From a virus, in IMG/VR virus record IMGVR_UViG_3300027971_002711, positions 1-41,642 of that record: DNA of 41,642 nucleotides; one strand, written 5' to 3'. Below, one piece after another: positions 22,750 through 31,367 of the stretch (positions within the stretch are counted from its first letter, which is position 1; each line of letters starts with the position of its first letter). A model generated the notes under the pieces. It was given only the letters and a program-made list of their open reading frames with translations, was not told the origin of the DNA and ran no database searches. The translations under genes and the position numbers were made by a program.

Positions 22750-23523
22750 ATGAGAGAAAAGAAAATTTTAAAAGCAGATTTTGGAGGGTTAGGAGATCAT
22801 TTAGCATTTTCTACACTGGCTGAAGTATGCGACCGTAATGGATACGACTTTTATTTAAGCGATACTTGTCAATTTAGAAATAATCAAACTTTAGATTTAG
22901 TTTGGCTTCAAAATCCATATTTTAAAGGTGTTACTCATGAGCCTGCTAATTGTGGGCATGGCATTACAGACTTTGAAAATATGGATCATAACCTTTCTAT
23001 GAATAGAAACTTAGAAATAAAATTCGGATTTCCAGAATCTATTTTAGAACATGATAGCAAATTTCCTATAATATACTATCAACCAAAATTAATAGATAAA
23101 TTTAAAGATAGTTTATTAATAGATTTAAATGGGCATTCATTTACAATTAATGGATATGGTTATAATTGGCCATTAATTGAACAATATATAAACGAAGAAA
23201 TTAATCAATCTAATTATAAGTCAATATATTTTATCATACCTAATGAGTCTAATTATTCAAATACAGATTATAACTTTAATTTTATTAGAGCAGAGCATAT
23301 AGTAACATCTGATATTTTTAATTATACTGATACTATTTATTCATGCAAAAAGATTATAACTATTTGGTCAGGCGGTTCTCATTTAGCATCTGCTATAAAA
23401 TGGAAATATAATTCTGACTTAGAAATAGTTACATTTTCAGATAATATATCTAATAAGAGTTGTTTTTGTTATGATAATGTAAATTACGTAACAGGACATA
23501 TGATAAATTCAAGTTGGTCATAA
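22750..23523 (+). CDS. GT9-like/GT-B fold glycosyltransferase, 257 aa
   Basis: The opening KILKADFGGLGDHLAFSTLA resembles the G-x-G-D-x-L start of the heptosyltransferase-like GT9 fold. A C-terminal segment KKIITIWSGGSHLASAIKWK matches the second-domain sugar-nucleotide site (S-G-x-x-H-x-A). I place the start at ATG 22750, after the upstream stop at 22741, rather than the in-frame TTG at 22732. A GT-B enzyme of unknown sugar specificity. Confidence 0.65.
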   Translation: MREKKILKADFGGLGDHLAFSTLAEVCDRNGYDFYLSDTCQFRNNQTLDLVWLQNPYFKGVTHEPANCGHGITDFENMDHNLSMNRNLEIKFGFPESILEHDSKFPIIYYQPKLIDKFKDSLLIDLNGHSFTINGYGYNWPLIEQYINEEINQSNYKSIYFIIPNESNYSNTDYNFNFIRAEHIVTSDIFNYTDTIYSCKKIITIWSGGSHLASAIKWKYNSDLEIVTFSDNISNKSCFCYDNVNYVTGHMINSSWS

Positions 23524-23540
23524 AATAAACAAAATAATAA

Positions 23541-24527
23541 ATGAAACAAAAATTTTTAATTACTGGAATTACGGGATTTGCTGGACCTAACTTAGCAAAA
23601 CTTTTATTAAACAATGGACATGAAGTCCATGGAATAGTTAGAACTGCGAATGGCAGAGAAATGGATTTGATTGATATTATGTCTTTAGATGAAATACAAC
23701 AAATCAAATTTCATTATTTAGATTTAAAGCATTATTACAGTATTGATAAATTACTTAAAAATGAAAAGTATGATGGCATCTTTCATTTAGCCGCCCAATC
23801 ACATCCACCTACTAGTTTTAAAGATCCTATATTAACATACGAAGAAAATGTAACTGCAACAATGAATTTAATAACTTCATTAGAAGGCTCATCAACCAGA
23901 TTTATGTTTTGCTCAACGAGTGAAGTATATGGAGATACATGTAAAGATGTAGGGAAGTTAACAATTAATACTCCGCTTAAACCTAGTAACCCATATGCAT
24001 CATCAAAAGCAGCGATGGATTTATATGTTCAAGAAAGAACTTCTAACGGATTTTTAAATGGATTTATTACTAGAGCATTTTCTCATACAGGCCCTAGAAG
24101 AGGTAAAATATTTAGTATTAGCTCTGATGCATATCAAATTGCTAAAATGGAATTGGGCTTGCAAGATACTATATTAAATATTGGTAATTTACAAACTGAG
24201 AGAGTCGTAATAGATGTTAGAGATTGCGTGATGGCATATTATTTGTTAATGATGAATGCAGATAGCAATGGTAAAGTATTTAATGTATGTGGGTCTGAAG
24301 TGCATAAAATGCAATACTATACAGATTTATTAATTAAAGCATCTAAATTTGAGTATAATGAAATTGAACAAAGAATTTATACTCCATATTATAGACCTAT
24401 TGATATTCAAGTACAAATAGGAGATTCTTCAGAATTAGTAGAATTAACAAATTGGTCTCCAACAATAACTATTGAACAGACAATGTACGATTTATTAGAT
24501 TATTGGAGAAATAAATTATCTAAATAA
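23541..24527 (+). CDS. SDR sugar-nucleotide enzyme, GDP-mannose dehydratase/RMD-like, 328 aa
   Basis: The NAD(P) motif T-G-I-T-G-F-A-G (8-15) opens an extended SDR. S-T-S-E-V-Y-G-D (125-132) and Y152-x-x-x-K156 in PYASSKAAM are the active site. RAFSHTGPRRG, followed by FSISSDAYQIAKME and GNLQTERVVIDVRD, is the pattern of the GMD/RMD (GDP-4-dehydro-6-deoxy-mannose) group. It would make or reduce a GDP-6-deoxy sugar, which could feed the fucosyltransferase-like genes. GMD and RMD cannot be told apart here by eye. Confidence 0.85.
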   Translation: MKQKFLITGITGFAGPNLAKLLLNNGHEVHGIVRTANGREMDLIDIMSLDEIQQIKFHYLDLKHYYSIDKLLKNEKYDGIFHLAAQSHPPTSFKDPILTYEENVTATMNLITSLEGSSTRFMFCSTSEVYGDTCKDVGKLTINTPLKPSNPYASSKAAMDLYVQERTSNGFLNGFITRAFSHTGPRRGKIFSISSDAYQIAKMELGLQDTILNIGNLQTERVVIDVRDCVMAYYLLMMNADSNGKVFNVCGSEVHKMQYYTDLLIKASKFEYNEIEQRIYTPYYRPIDIQVQIGDSSELVELTNWSPTITIEQTMYDLLDYWRNKLSK

Positions 24528-25415
24528 ATGTACATAGATTTATTCGGTGCTAGCGATCGTATTGGTGGAAATATAGCTGATATGATTGCACAAGTACTAT
24601 ACGCATTTCATAATAATATCTATATAAGATATAATAGAACGAATTTAAGAGTTTATTATTCATATAATCAAAGTTATAATGATAGTATCTTTATGCAAAC
24701 TATTTTTGATATTATAGATAACCATAATAATTCTATATATAATAAAGATCTTAATGATTATATCGAATTAACATCACCTACACATTTTGAAGTAAGTGCT
24801 AGAACATTATTAAATATACAGCAAGATTTATTTAGTTATTTTAATAAGAATTTATATACTAATGAATTTAGAAGTATTTTTATGGAGTATGCAAAAAATA
24901 AAGGATATGAAGTTCCTTTTGATACTAAAAATACAATATTGATTCATCTTAGATTAGAAGATGTTAAGAATAGACCGGATTATGATGGCAGCATTTGCGC
25001 AAACTATTTTAAAGATTTAGTTGAGTATAATATAATACCTACAGAAACAAATGTAAATGAATTAATTTCAAAACATCCTATAAGTGCTATGCAATCTCCT
25101 ATTCCTTTTGAAAGAATACAAACAATTATTGATAGTATTTTAAAAGATAAACCCGGATATGAAGTTATTATAGTAACGAATCCTGGAGAAGATTTATCAA
25201 CATTGCCATATAAAGTAATATCTAATCAAGACGAATGTTATGATTTATTTTTACTTTGTAATAGTGAAGTAGTAATTTTATCTAGAAGCAATTTTGCATT
25301 AAGTTCATTATTCTTTGGTATAGCAAATACAGTTTATATACCTTTATGGGGAGTTACATCATGCCTCGGGCTTGATACTAAATATGATCAAACGACATTT
25401 AATTATTTTATATGA
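24528..25415 (+). CDS. Fucosyltransferase-like GT-B protein, 295 aa
   Basis: IGGNIADMIAQVLYAFHNN is an N-terminal glycine-turn helix like that of O-fucosyltransferases (G-G-x-x-A/N). ILIHLRLEDVKNRPDYDGS is the HxR-type GDP-fucose contact. A later helix (VVILSRSNFALSSLFFGI) matches the S-x-S-x-x-S-x-F third motif of GT11-like folds. Distant from classical families; likely another fucosyl- or related transferase. Starts at the base after the SDR stop codon and overlaps the next gene by 4 nt. Very A/T-rich. Confidence 0.65.
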   Translation: MYIDLFGASDRIGGNIADMIAQVLYAFHNNIYIRYNRTNLRVYYSYNQSYNDSIFMQTIFDIIDNHNNSIYNKDLNDYIELTSPTHFEVSARTLLNIQQDLFSYFNKNLYTNEFRSIFMEYAKNKGYEVPFDTKNTILIHLRLEDVKNRPDYDGSICANYFKDLVEYNIIPTETNVNELISKHPISAMQSPIPFERIQTIIDSILKDKPGYEVIIVTNPGEDLSTLPYKVISNQDECYDLFLLCNSEVVILSRSNFALSSLFFGIANTVYIPLWGVTSCLGLDTKYDQTTFNYFI

Positions 25416-26317
25416 TAATAACAGAATTTTATTATGGCCAAGGATTAGGTAATCAATTAGCTGTATATGTAGCTACTAGAGCTATTGCATTAAGAAATGG
25501 TTATGATTTTGGCTTTATTGGTTTAGAGAATATCGGAGATAAAAGATATAATAATCAAGGCGTCTATTTTATGGATTTGGATTTAGGTAAAGAAGTAGAT
25601 CTAAACTTAATCACAAATCATTATACGGAAAAGGAAATACGAATAAAACGTAACCATAACTATCATGATTCTACTTTAGGATGTGATGTTCGTATGACAG
25701 ATATGAATCTAATAAACATTCCTGATAATACTAAAATTGATGGCATTATGCAATCCGAAGATTATTTTTATGAATATAAAGAGCAGATTAAAGATTGGTT
25801 GCGGCTTAAACCTGAACATGATAGTTATGATTTTACTTCAGATGATATTTGTGTTTTAAATGTAAGGGATTATGAAGGAGATCCTGCTTTATATTTAACT
25901 AGAGAATATTGGATAAATGCTATTAATCATATGGCTAAAATTAATCCAAATATGCAATTTTTAGTTATTACCGAAAACGTAGAAGCAGCAAAAAGATTAT
26001 TACCGGAACTATCAGATAATATATATCATTTTGATGTAGGTAAAGATTATGCTACTATTAAAAACGCAAGATGGTTAATACTTTCAAATTCAAGCTTTGC
26101 TTATTTCCCTGCATTAGTTAATGAAGAAGCTAAATTTATTATAGCCCCTAAATATTGGGCTAGACATAATGTTTCAGATGGATATTGGGCAATGAGCACC
26201 AACCTATTCAAAGATTTTACATATATGGATCGAGATGGTAAATTACAATCATATGATGAATGCAGACGAGAATTTGAACTATATAAACAATCACACCCAG
26301 AAATTTATAGTAATTAA
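25412..26317 (+). CDS. GT11-like fucosyltransferase, 301 aa
   Basis: YGQGLGNQLAVYVATRAIAL is the GT11 first motif (G-x-L-G-N-Q-x). The second motif is altered: VLNVRDYEGDPALYLTREYW, with V-R-D-Y in place of H-I-R-R-G-D. The third is LSNSSFAYFPALVNEEAK. An inverting fucosyltransferase-like fold is likely, but the changed second motif could mean another donor. It is coupled by ATGA to the preceding gene. Two GT11-type enzymes with different motifs suggest different linkages in one glycan. Confidence 0.75.
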   Translation: MIITEFYYGQGLGNQLAVYVATRAIALRNGYDFGFIGLENIGDKRYNNQGVYFMDLDLGKEVDLNLITNHYTEKEIRIKRNHNYHDSTLGCDVRMTDMNLINIPDNTKIDGIMQSEDYFYEYKEQIKDWLRLKPEHDSYDFTSDDICVLNVRDYEGDPALYLTREYWINAINHMAKINPNMQFLVITENVEAAKRLLPELSDNIYHFDVGKDYATIKNARWLILSNSSFAYFPALVNEEAKFIIAPKYWARHNVSDGYWAMSTNLFKDFTYMDRDGKLQSYDECRREFELYKQSHPEIYSN

Positions 26318-26322
26318 TAATC

Positions 26323-27183
26323 ATGGCAATAAAAATAATAGATTCATTTATATTTTTTAATGAGTTAGACACATTAGATATTCGTCTTAATATATTAAAT
26401 GAAAAGGTAGATACATTTGTTTTGGTAGAGGCGACAGTTAGCTTTACTGGTAAACAAAAGCCGTTATATTATTATGAAAATAAACATTTATTTGAAAAGT
26501 TTAATCATAAAATTATTTATCATATAGTAGATGATGTACCTAATTCATTTGAAGAGGTTCAATCAAGATTATTAAATCCTAAAGACGAATTAGAAAAAAC
26601 TATTTTAATACGATGCCTTACTACTCCCAATGTGCCGAAAGATGAGGTTCATTGGTTACGCGAATTCTATATTAAAGAAAATATTAATAGGGCGTTATTA
26701 AATGCAAATTTAAATGATAATGATATATGTTTTATATCAGACTTAGATGAAATTTGGAATCCAAAATTACATATATCACCCAATGAATATTCTATTTATA
26801 AACTTAAACAACATGTATTTATTACATTTTTAAATTTAAGAAGTAATGAATATTGGGCTGGCACTTTTTATACAAGATATAAAAATATAAAAAATGCAAG
26901 TATAAACCATTTAGATACATTTATTAAAATTGGATATGAATTAATTGATAATGGTGGTTGGCATTTTACATATCAAGGTGGTATTGATAAAATTAAAACT
27001 AAATTAGAGAATTTTGGACATCAAGAATGTAATACTGATGAAGTTAAAAATCTAATACAAGAAAGATTAGATAATGGATTAGATGTATTAGGTAGGCCAT
27101 TTAAATGTATTATAGATAATGAAAGTATACCGGAGTATATAAAATTACATAAAAATAAATATTTGCACTTATTTAAACAATAA
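26323..27183 (+). CDS. GT17-like glycosyltransferase, 286 aa
   Basis: The start IIDSFIFFNELDTLDIRLNI and VDTFVLVEATVSFTGKQKP (V-E-x-x-x-x-x-G-K-x-K-P) are the mark of GT17. ICFISDLDEIWNP holds the D-x-D-E site. NNGGWHFTYQGGIDKIKTKL-like segment (residues 209-228) matches the G-W-H-x-S/T block. In animals GT17 adds bisecting GlcNAc; bacterial and phage members have unknown targets. Full length for the family. Confidence 0.88.
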   Translation: MAIKIIDSFIFFNELDTLDIRLNILNEKVDTFVLVEATVSFTGKQKPLYYYENKHLFEKFNHKIIYHIVDDVPNSFEEVQSRLLNPKDELEKTILIRCLTTPNVPKDEVHWLREFYIKENINRALLNANLNDNDICFISDLDEIWNPKLHISPNEYSIYKLKQHVFITFLNLRSNEYWAGTFYTRYKNIKNASINHLDTFIKIGYELIDNGGWHFTYQGGIDKIKTKLENFGHQECNTDEVKNLIQERLDNGLDVLGRPFKCIIDNESIPEYIKLHKNKYLHLFKQ

Positions 27184-27184
27184 C

Positions 27185-27853
27185 ATGATAGAATTAAATA
27201 ACGTTACGTTATTAGCATTAACGAGCATAAAGATAGAAGAAACAGTTAAGGCATTAAGACATTGCTCGAGCTTAATTAAGTTTGCTGATGTTAAAATAGT
27301 AACTGATATAGAAGTAATTGATGATATAGTTAAATGGGAGAAATGTGAGAAATTAGATTATATTGGTTACAGTAGATATGCAGTATATGATATGTGGAAA
27401 CATGTAGATACTGAATTCGTGCTTAAAATAGATTATGATGGTTTAATAGTTAATGCTGATCAATGGGATAATGATTTTTTAAACTATGATTATATCGGAG
27501 CTCCATGGCCAATACCTTCAGATAATTTTTCTATGAAGGATATTAATGGGAATATTCAAAGAGTTGGTAATGGTGGATTTACTTTAAGATCAAGAAAGAT
27601 AATGAAATTAGCATCAGAGCTAAATATTCCATGGGAATCATTTTATGGATTTTATAATGATGATGGATTTATGACTGTTAATAATAGACACATATATGAA
27701 GCTAATGGTTGTAAGATAGCCCCGATTGAAGTAGCTGCTAAATTTTCTCATGAAATGCCTATTCCGGAAATACAAGATATAGAACCTTTTGGATTTCATG
27801 GTAAGCACAGTAAATACTATCAATACTTTTTACATTTTAATTACTTTCAATAA
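27185..27853 (+). CDS. DUF5672 putative glycosyltransferase, 222 aa
   Basis: It begins LNNVTLLALTSIKIEETVKA, and has YDMWKHVDTEFVLKIDYDGL (D-x-D-G metal-like site), YDYIGAPWP and VGNGGFTLRSRKIM, which are the DUF5672 blocks; these proteins have a GT-A fold and sit in glycan clusters. PFGFHG closes the family domain. It starts 1 nt after the GT17 stop region and its stop shares a base with the next ATG (TAATG). Donor and acceptor unknown. Confidence 0.85.
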   Translation: MIELNNVTLLALTSIKIEETVKALRHCSSLIKFADVKIVTDIEVIDDIVKWEKCEKLDYIGYSRYAVYDMWKHVDTEFVLKIDYDGLIVNADQWDNDFLNYDYIGAPWPIPSDNFSMKDINGNIQRVGNGGFTLRSRKIMKLASELNIPWESFYGFYNDDGFMTVNNRHIYEANGCKIAPIEVAAKFSHEMPIPEIQDIEPFGFHGKHSKYYQYFLHFNYFQ

Positions 27854-28725
27854 TGCTAACACAGATCGTAATTCATTTAATGCCATACGAGCTAGATCAT
27901 TTTGAATGGCAATCTAAACAATTCAAACTAGGAAGTTCATTCTTATCTAAAGATGATAAGATACTAATAGATGCTACATTAAACTTTAATCTTGTTAATT
28001 GGGATGAGTCTAAACTATCTAAAGAGTTCTTTATTGATAAGTTTAATCAAATAAAAGAATTATGGGATTGGGCTGAAACAAAGTTTGATATTGACGAAAA
28101 TAATATTTGCCGTGGCTGTGATGATAAAAGAAGAAACTCAATCAGATCTTCATTAGCAGATAATATACTTTATTTAGATAGCGATATTATATTTAAACCA
28201 GAGCTATTAAAATATATGATAGATGCCGCAAGTGCAGTTCCTAATGAATATTATATTATATCTCCGCAAGTATATAAGTTATGGGATGATTCATGGGATT
28301 CATTAGTTAATGACAACTTCATAAACCTTAAAGCCTCCCAAGATTATACGACTATAGACCCATATACGATAATATCTCACAGCACAGATACCATAACCAT
28401 CAAACCAATAAATGAGTTTAAATTTGGAGGTGGTTGGTTTAATCTTCTTTCAACAAACTTACTTAAACTAACGGATATACCTGATTCCTTTGGTCCTTAT
28501 GGCATTGATGATTTATATGTAATGATTTGTTGTGGCATTTTAAAACAAAAAGGGTATGATGTTTATCAGTATGTCCTTGAAGGAATGATTGTTGCAGAAA
28601 ATTTAAAATATAGGAAAGATCCTTACAAAAATTTATTATATTTGATTAATAAACAAAGTGAGTTCAGAACACAAGCAGAGAATAATTTACAAGCAGAAAT
28701 TAATAAGTTTATAAGTAGAATATGA
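27853..28725 (+). CDS. Putative GT-A glycosyltransferase, 290 aa
   Basis: A GT-A-like metal site is visible in NILYLDSDIIFKPELLKYMI (D-S-D). The N-terminal third is an unusual acidic region (WDWAETKFDIDENNICRGCD) with two Cys in C-R-G-C. FKFGGGWFNLLST and GPYGIDDLYVM fit acceptor-side loops of GT2-like proteins (G-G-G-x-F; D-D). It shares its ends with both neighbours (TAATG and ATGA). A glycosyltransferase is likely, no family number assigned. Confidence 0.7.
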   Translation: MLTQIVIHLMPYELDHFEWQSKQFKLGSSFLSKDDKILIDATLNFNLVNWDESKLSKEFFIDKFNQIKELWDWAETKFDIDENNICRGCDDKRRNSIRSSLADNILYLDSDIIFKPELLKYMIDAASAVPNEYYIISPQVYKLWDDSWDSLVNDNFINLKASQDYTTIDPYTIISHSTDTITIKPINEFKFGGGWFNLLSTNLLKLTDIPDSFGPYGIDDLYVMICCGILKQKGYDVYQYVLEGMIVAENLKYRKDPYKNLLYLINKQSEFRTQAENNLQAEINKFISRI

Positions 28726-29411
28726 AAATAATATATAGAATATCCGATGCAGGATATAGTAAAATAAAACCAGAATATATCAATAATGAATTATGTTTAA
28801 AAAACTTTGTTAATATATTCGGTAATACCGATCTTCATATCATAGCTGATAATTGTAGCGAAGATACTTTACGTATGGTTTCTAAATACGTTCATCATAG
28901 TGCAATAACAATAGTATCTGTCGGTCATGGTGCTGGAACTTTTAATTTAGCATTGGATATGGCATTGGAATATGATGATGAAACAATAGTTTATTTTGTA
29001 GAGAATGATTATCTTCATAAACAAGGTTCTCCTAGAGTCATAGTTGAAGGATTACAATTGGGATATGGTTATGTTTCTTTATATGATCATCCAGATAAGT
29101 ATATTAATAAACAAAATGGAGGAAATCCTTTTATAGAAGATGGCGGTGAAGTAACAAGAGTAATGTTAACTGATTCTTGTCATTGGAAATTAACTAACTC
29201 AACTACTATGACATTTGCCTCAACCGTAGGAACTTTAAGAGAAGATGAATCTATATTAAGAGAATTTACTAAAGGTTCTTATCCTAGAGACTTTGAAATG
29301 TTTTTGGCATTAAGAGAAAATCAAAAGGGATTATTAACTCCCATTCCAGGTTATTCGACACATGGAGAAACGGCTTGGTTAACACCATTAATAGATTGGA
29401 GCAAAATATGA
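28722..29411 (+). CDS. Putative GT-A-like glycosyltransferase, 229 aa
   Basis: The N-terminus MKIIYRISDAG and HIIADNCSEDTLRMV are like the first two strands of GT-A proteins. IVYFVENDYLHKQGS is in the place of the D-x-D motif (E-N-D). VSLYDHPDKYIN and CHWKLTNSTTMTFA follow, a pattern seen in phage and cyanobacterial glycan genes. The D-x-D is weak, so activity is uncertain. It overlaps the following GT2 gene by 4 nt (ATGA). Confidence 0.65.
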   Translation: MKIIYRISDAGYSKIKPEYINNELCLKNFVNIFGNTDLHIIADNCSEDTLRMVSKYVHHSAITIVSVGHGAGTFNLALDMALEYDDETIVYFVENDYLHKQGSPRVIVEGLQLGYGYVSLYDHPDKYINKQNGGNPFIEDGGEVTRVMLTDSCHWKLTNSTTMTFASTVGTLREDESILREFTKGSYPRDFEMFLALRENQKGLLTPIPGYSTHGETAWLTPLIDWSKI

Positions 29412-30184
29412 TAAGTGTAATAATACCTACGTATAAAGAACCTGAAGCATTAGATTTATGTTTAAGGTCAGCCATCAAAGGACAAAAAAATAAAAATCAA
29501 ATCATAGTCGTAGTTGATGGGTTCTATGATATCAATAAGGAAGTATTGGATAAATATCAAGATGATATCCAAGTCCTTAACTTAGAAGAGAATGTTGGAA
29601 TGATTAGAGCTATGAACTTTGGCCATATGAATGCTAAGTATGATTTAGTGTTTCACGTCCAAGATGATAATGTATTTCCTTTAAATTGGGATATTAATTT
29701 AGAGAATGATTATAAACCTAATAGTGTTTTATCTCCTAATCAAATAGAACCTACTACAAGTATGTTTTCTCAATTTCTTATTAAAGATATGGGAAGAGAT
29801 CCTAAGACATTTGATTTAGTTCGATATCAAACTTACTGCGAAGAATTAAATGATGTCACATATATTAAACATCCTAGTGAAACAGGTTCGACATTTCCAT
29901 TCTTAATTAATAAAATAGACTATCTTAAAGTAGGAGGCTTTGATGAATCATATCCAGGGCCTTGGGTAGTTGATTGGGAATTTTTTCTTAAGTGCAGATT
30001 AAATGGTATGAAGATGTTAAGAACATATAACTGCCATTTTTATCATTTTGTTTCATTAGGAACAAGAACACCAGAAAAAGTTCAAGAGAATCAACAAATA
30101 GAACATGATTGTCATGTATATGGAAATTATAAATGGGGTACAAGTATAAAGCATAATCCTATTAATAATGAAAAATATCTTTAG
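29408..30184 (+). CDS. GT2 glycosyltransferase, 258 aa
   Basis: I use ATG 29408, where MISVIIPTYKEPEALDLC begins a perfect GT2 N-terminus and overlaps the previous stop as ATGA; an in-frame TTG at 29375 would only add residues ahead of the fold. QIIVVVDGFYD, NVGMIRAMNFGH, and FHVQDDNVFP (D-D metal loop) follow. VGGFDESYPGPWVVDWEFFL is the acceptor segment with the E-D/W-E base. Last gene of the glycan island. Ends with TAG. Confidence 0.9.
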   Translation: MISVIIPTYKEPEALDLCLRSAIKGQKNKNQIIVVVDGFYDINKEVLDKYQDDIQVLNLEENVGMIRAMNFGHMNAKYDLVFHVQDDNVFPLNWDINLENDYKPNSVLSPNQIEPTTSMFSQFLIKDMGRDPKTFDLVRYQTYCEELNDVTYIKHPSETGSTFPFLINKIDYLKVGGFDESYPGPWVVDWEFFLKCRLNGMKMLRTYNCHFYHFVSLGTRTPEKVQENQQIEHDCHVYGNYKWGTSIKHNPINNEKYL

Positions 30185-30204
30185 GACTTACAAAGTTTAA
30201 TTTA

Positions 30205-30211
30205 TATATTA
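30205..30211 (+). promoter_or_regulatory. TATATTA box before the 30216 gene
   Basis: TATATTA (30205-30211) lies 4 nt before ATG 30216 in a 31-nt gap after the glycan island. The same box at 31357-31363 lies 4 nt before ATG 31368. So close to the start it would imply a nearly leaderless message, or it may be an unstructured A/T translation enhancer. Marked as a recurring start-proximal motif rather than a proven promoter. Confidence 0.25.
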
Positions 30212-30215
30212 TAAT

Positions 30216-30572
30216 ATGAAATCTCCAGTAGAGCAAGTAAGCGAAAAGATGTTTGGATATGTTAATTTAACAGTCGAAGATGTAAAACTTAATCCTGCTT
30301 TATTTTTATCGCATAAATTAACATTTGAGCAATACGTAGAATGGTATAATTGGTCACAAGAGTTATTAACTTTATCATATCCTTCGATGTCTGAAATAGA
30401 AATATTAAAGATATTAGATTTATTTGATATCAAGTTTGGATTATTATATGATTATATTAAAGTAGATGGAAAATTATCAGACGAATTATTAGAAATGCTT
30501 CGTGAGGTAGCTCCAAAGAAAATGAAAGAATCAAAAAATAAAATACTAGATGGTAAAGCATCTTATTCTTAA
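30216..30572 (+). CDS. Hypothetical protein, 118 aa
   Basis: A mainly helical soluble protein with an aromatic segment (LTFEQYVEWYNWSQELLTLS), a middle helix (EIEILKILDLFDIKFGLLYD) and a lysine-rich C-terminus (APKKMKESKNKIL). No signal peptide and no catalytic motif. It is the first gene after the glycan island and opens a unit of short genes ending at the terminator near 33040. Family unknown. Confidence 0.7.
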   Translation: MKSPVEQVSEKMFGYVNLTVEDVKLNPALFLSHKLTFEQYVEWYNWSQELLTLSYPSMSEIEILKILDLFDIKFGLLYDYIKVDGKLSDELLEMLREVAPKKMKESKNKILDGKASYS

Positions 30573-30578
30573 TTACAT

Positions 30579-30833
30579 ATGAAAAATCAATTATATACAT
30601 ATTACATACTTCTTCCAGGCGATACCGAAGAAAATATAACCGATGCCAACATCCTAGGAGAAGAAAGTACACATAATAACTTTTGGCCTGGAGATGGATT
30701 GATAGCATTAAACAATATTATTGACAGAAGACCTGATATGCTAGATCAAATTACCGTTATCAGATCTGATAGGAAAGTAATTACGATAGAGAAATTTTTA
30801 AATGATATTAAGAAGTTTAACATTAAAAAATAA
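30579..30833 (+). CDS. Hypothetical protein, 84 aa
   Basis: A small alpha/beta protein: strand YTYYILLPGDTEENITDANI, an aromatic/acidic loop with N-N-F-W-P-G-D-G, a helix (LIALNNIIDRRPDML) and a final strand-helix (VITIEKFLNDIKKFNI). The G-D-T-E-E-N-x-x-D start looks like a conserved phage small-protein module, but no family is known to me. Spacing of 6 nt to both neighbours supports co-transcription. Confidence 0.65.
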   Translation: MKNQLYTYYILLPGDTEENITDANILGEESTHNNFWPGDGLIALNNIIDRRPDMLDQITVIRSDRKVITIEKFLNDIKKFNIKK

Positions 30834-30839
30834 CATACT

Positions 30840-31352
30840 ATGACAATAGACGACGATATAGATGCATTGCAATGGAATTCTATAATAGACTCGAATTTCA
30901 AGACTCAAATTATTTATCCAAATAATCCATCCTTTAAAAAAATGTATGATAATTATTTTAAAGTATATGGTGTCGCATTTTTACATTTTCCTAGCATGAC
31001 TGTATTTATTGACGGTCAAGAATTCATTAAGGATGGATATACCACTTCACACATTTATGCAGTGGAGGCCCACGAAATTGCCCATTATATTTTAAAACAT
31101 GATATGAATGCTCCATCAAAAGAACAAGAGATGGCAGCAGATGTAGCAGGAATTCAAATATTACACTTCTTAGATCACCAAGTAGCTAAAAACTTATTAA
31201 TAAGCCGGTTTACCTCTTTGTATACGGACGATTATAGTATGGAAAATAACTTATCTCCAAAAGAGCAAGAGTTACTTAAATCATATTTAAAATTGCGTAA
31301 ATATAGCTGGTGGGAAAGTATTAAAAAATTCCTTTGGAAATTTAAAAAGTAA
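30840..31352 (+). CDS. Zincin metallopeptidase-like protein (ImmA/IrrE-type), 170 aa
   Basis: The active site is H78-E79-I-A-H82 in the helix AVEAHEIAHYILKH. The third ligand is likely Glu97 or Asp101 in EQEMAADVAGIQIL, matching the E-x-x-A-x-x-F-A pattern of ImmA/IrrE (PF06114). ImmA-like proteins cut repressors and other regulators. Total length and the lack of a signal peptide suit a cytoplasmic enzyme. It is followed directly by a second, unrelated-looking zincin gene. The target is unknown. Confidence 0.8.
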   Translation: MTIDDDIDALQWNSIIDSNFKTQIIYPNNPSFKKMYDNYFKVYGVAFLHFPSMTVFIDGQEFIKDGYTTSHIYAVEAHEIAHYILKHDMNAPSKEQEMAADVAGIQILHFLDHQVAKNLLISRFTSLYTDDYSMENNLSPKEQELLKSYLKLRKYSWWESIKKFLWKFKK

Positions 31353-31367
31353 TTATTATATTAAGGT

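Noticed and set aside
29375-29407. TTG start for the last GT2 gene
   Set aside because: ATG 29408 gives the standard GT2 N-terminus and an ATGA overlap as in neighbouring genes.
10785-30184. Bacterial capsule locus rather than phage DNA
   Set aside because: The island lacks flippase, polymerase and starter transferase, includes a protein with the same tag as the 33-40 kb cassette, and is flanked by phage genes on the same strand.
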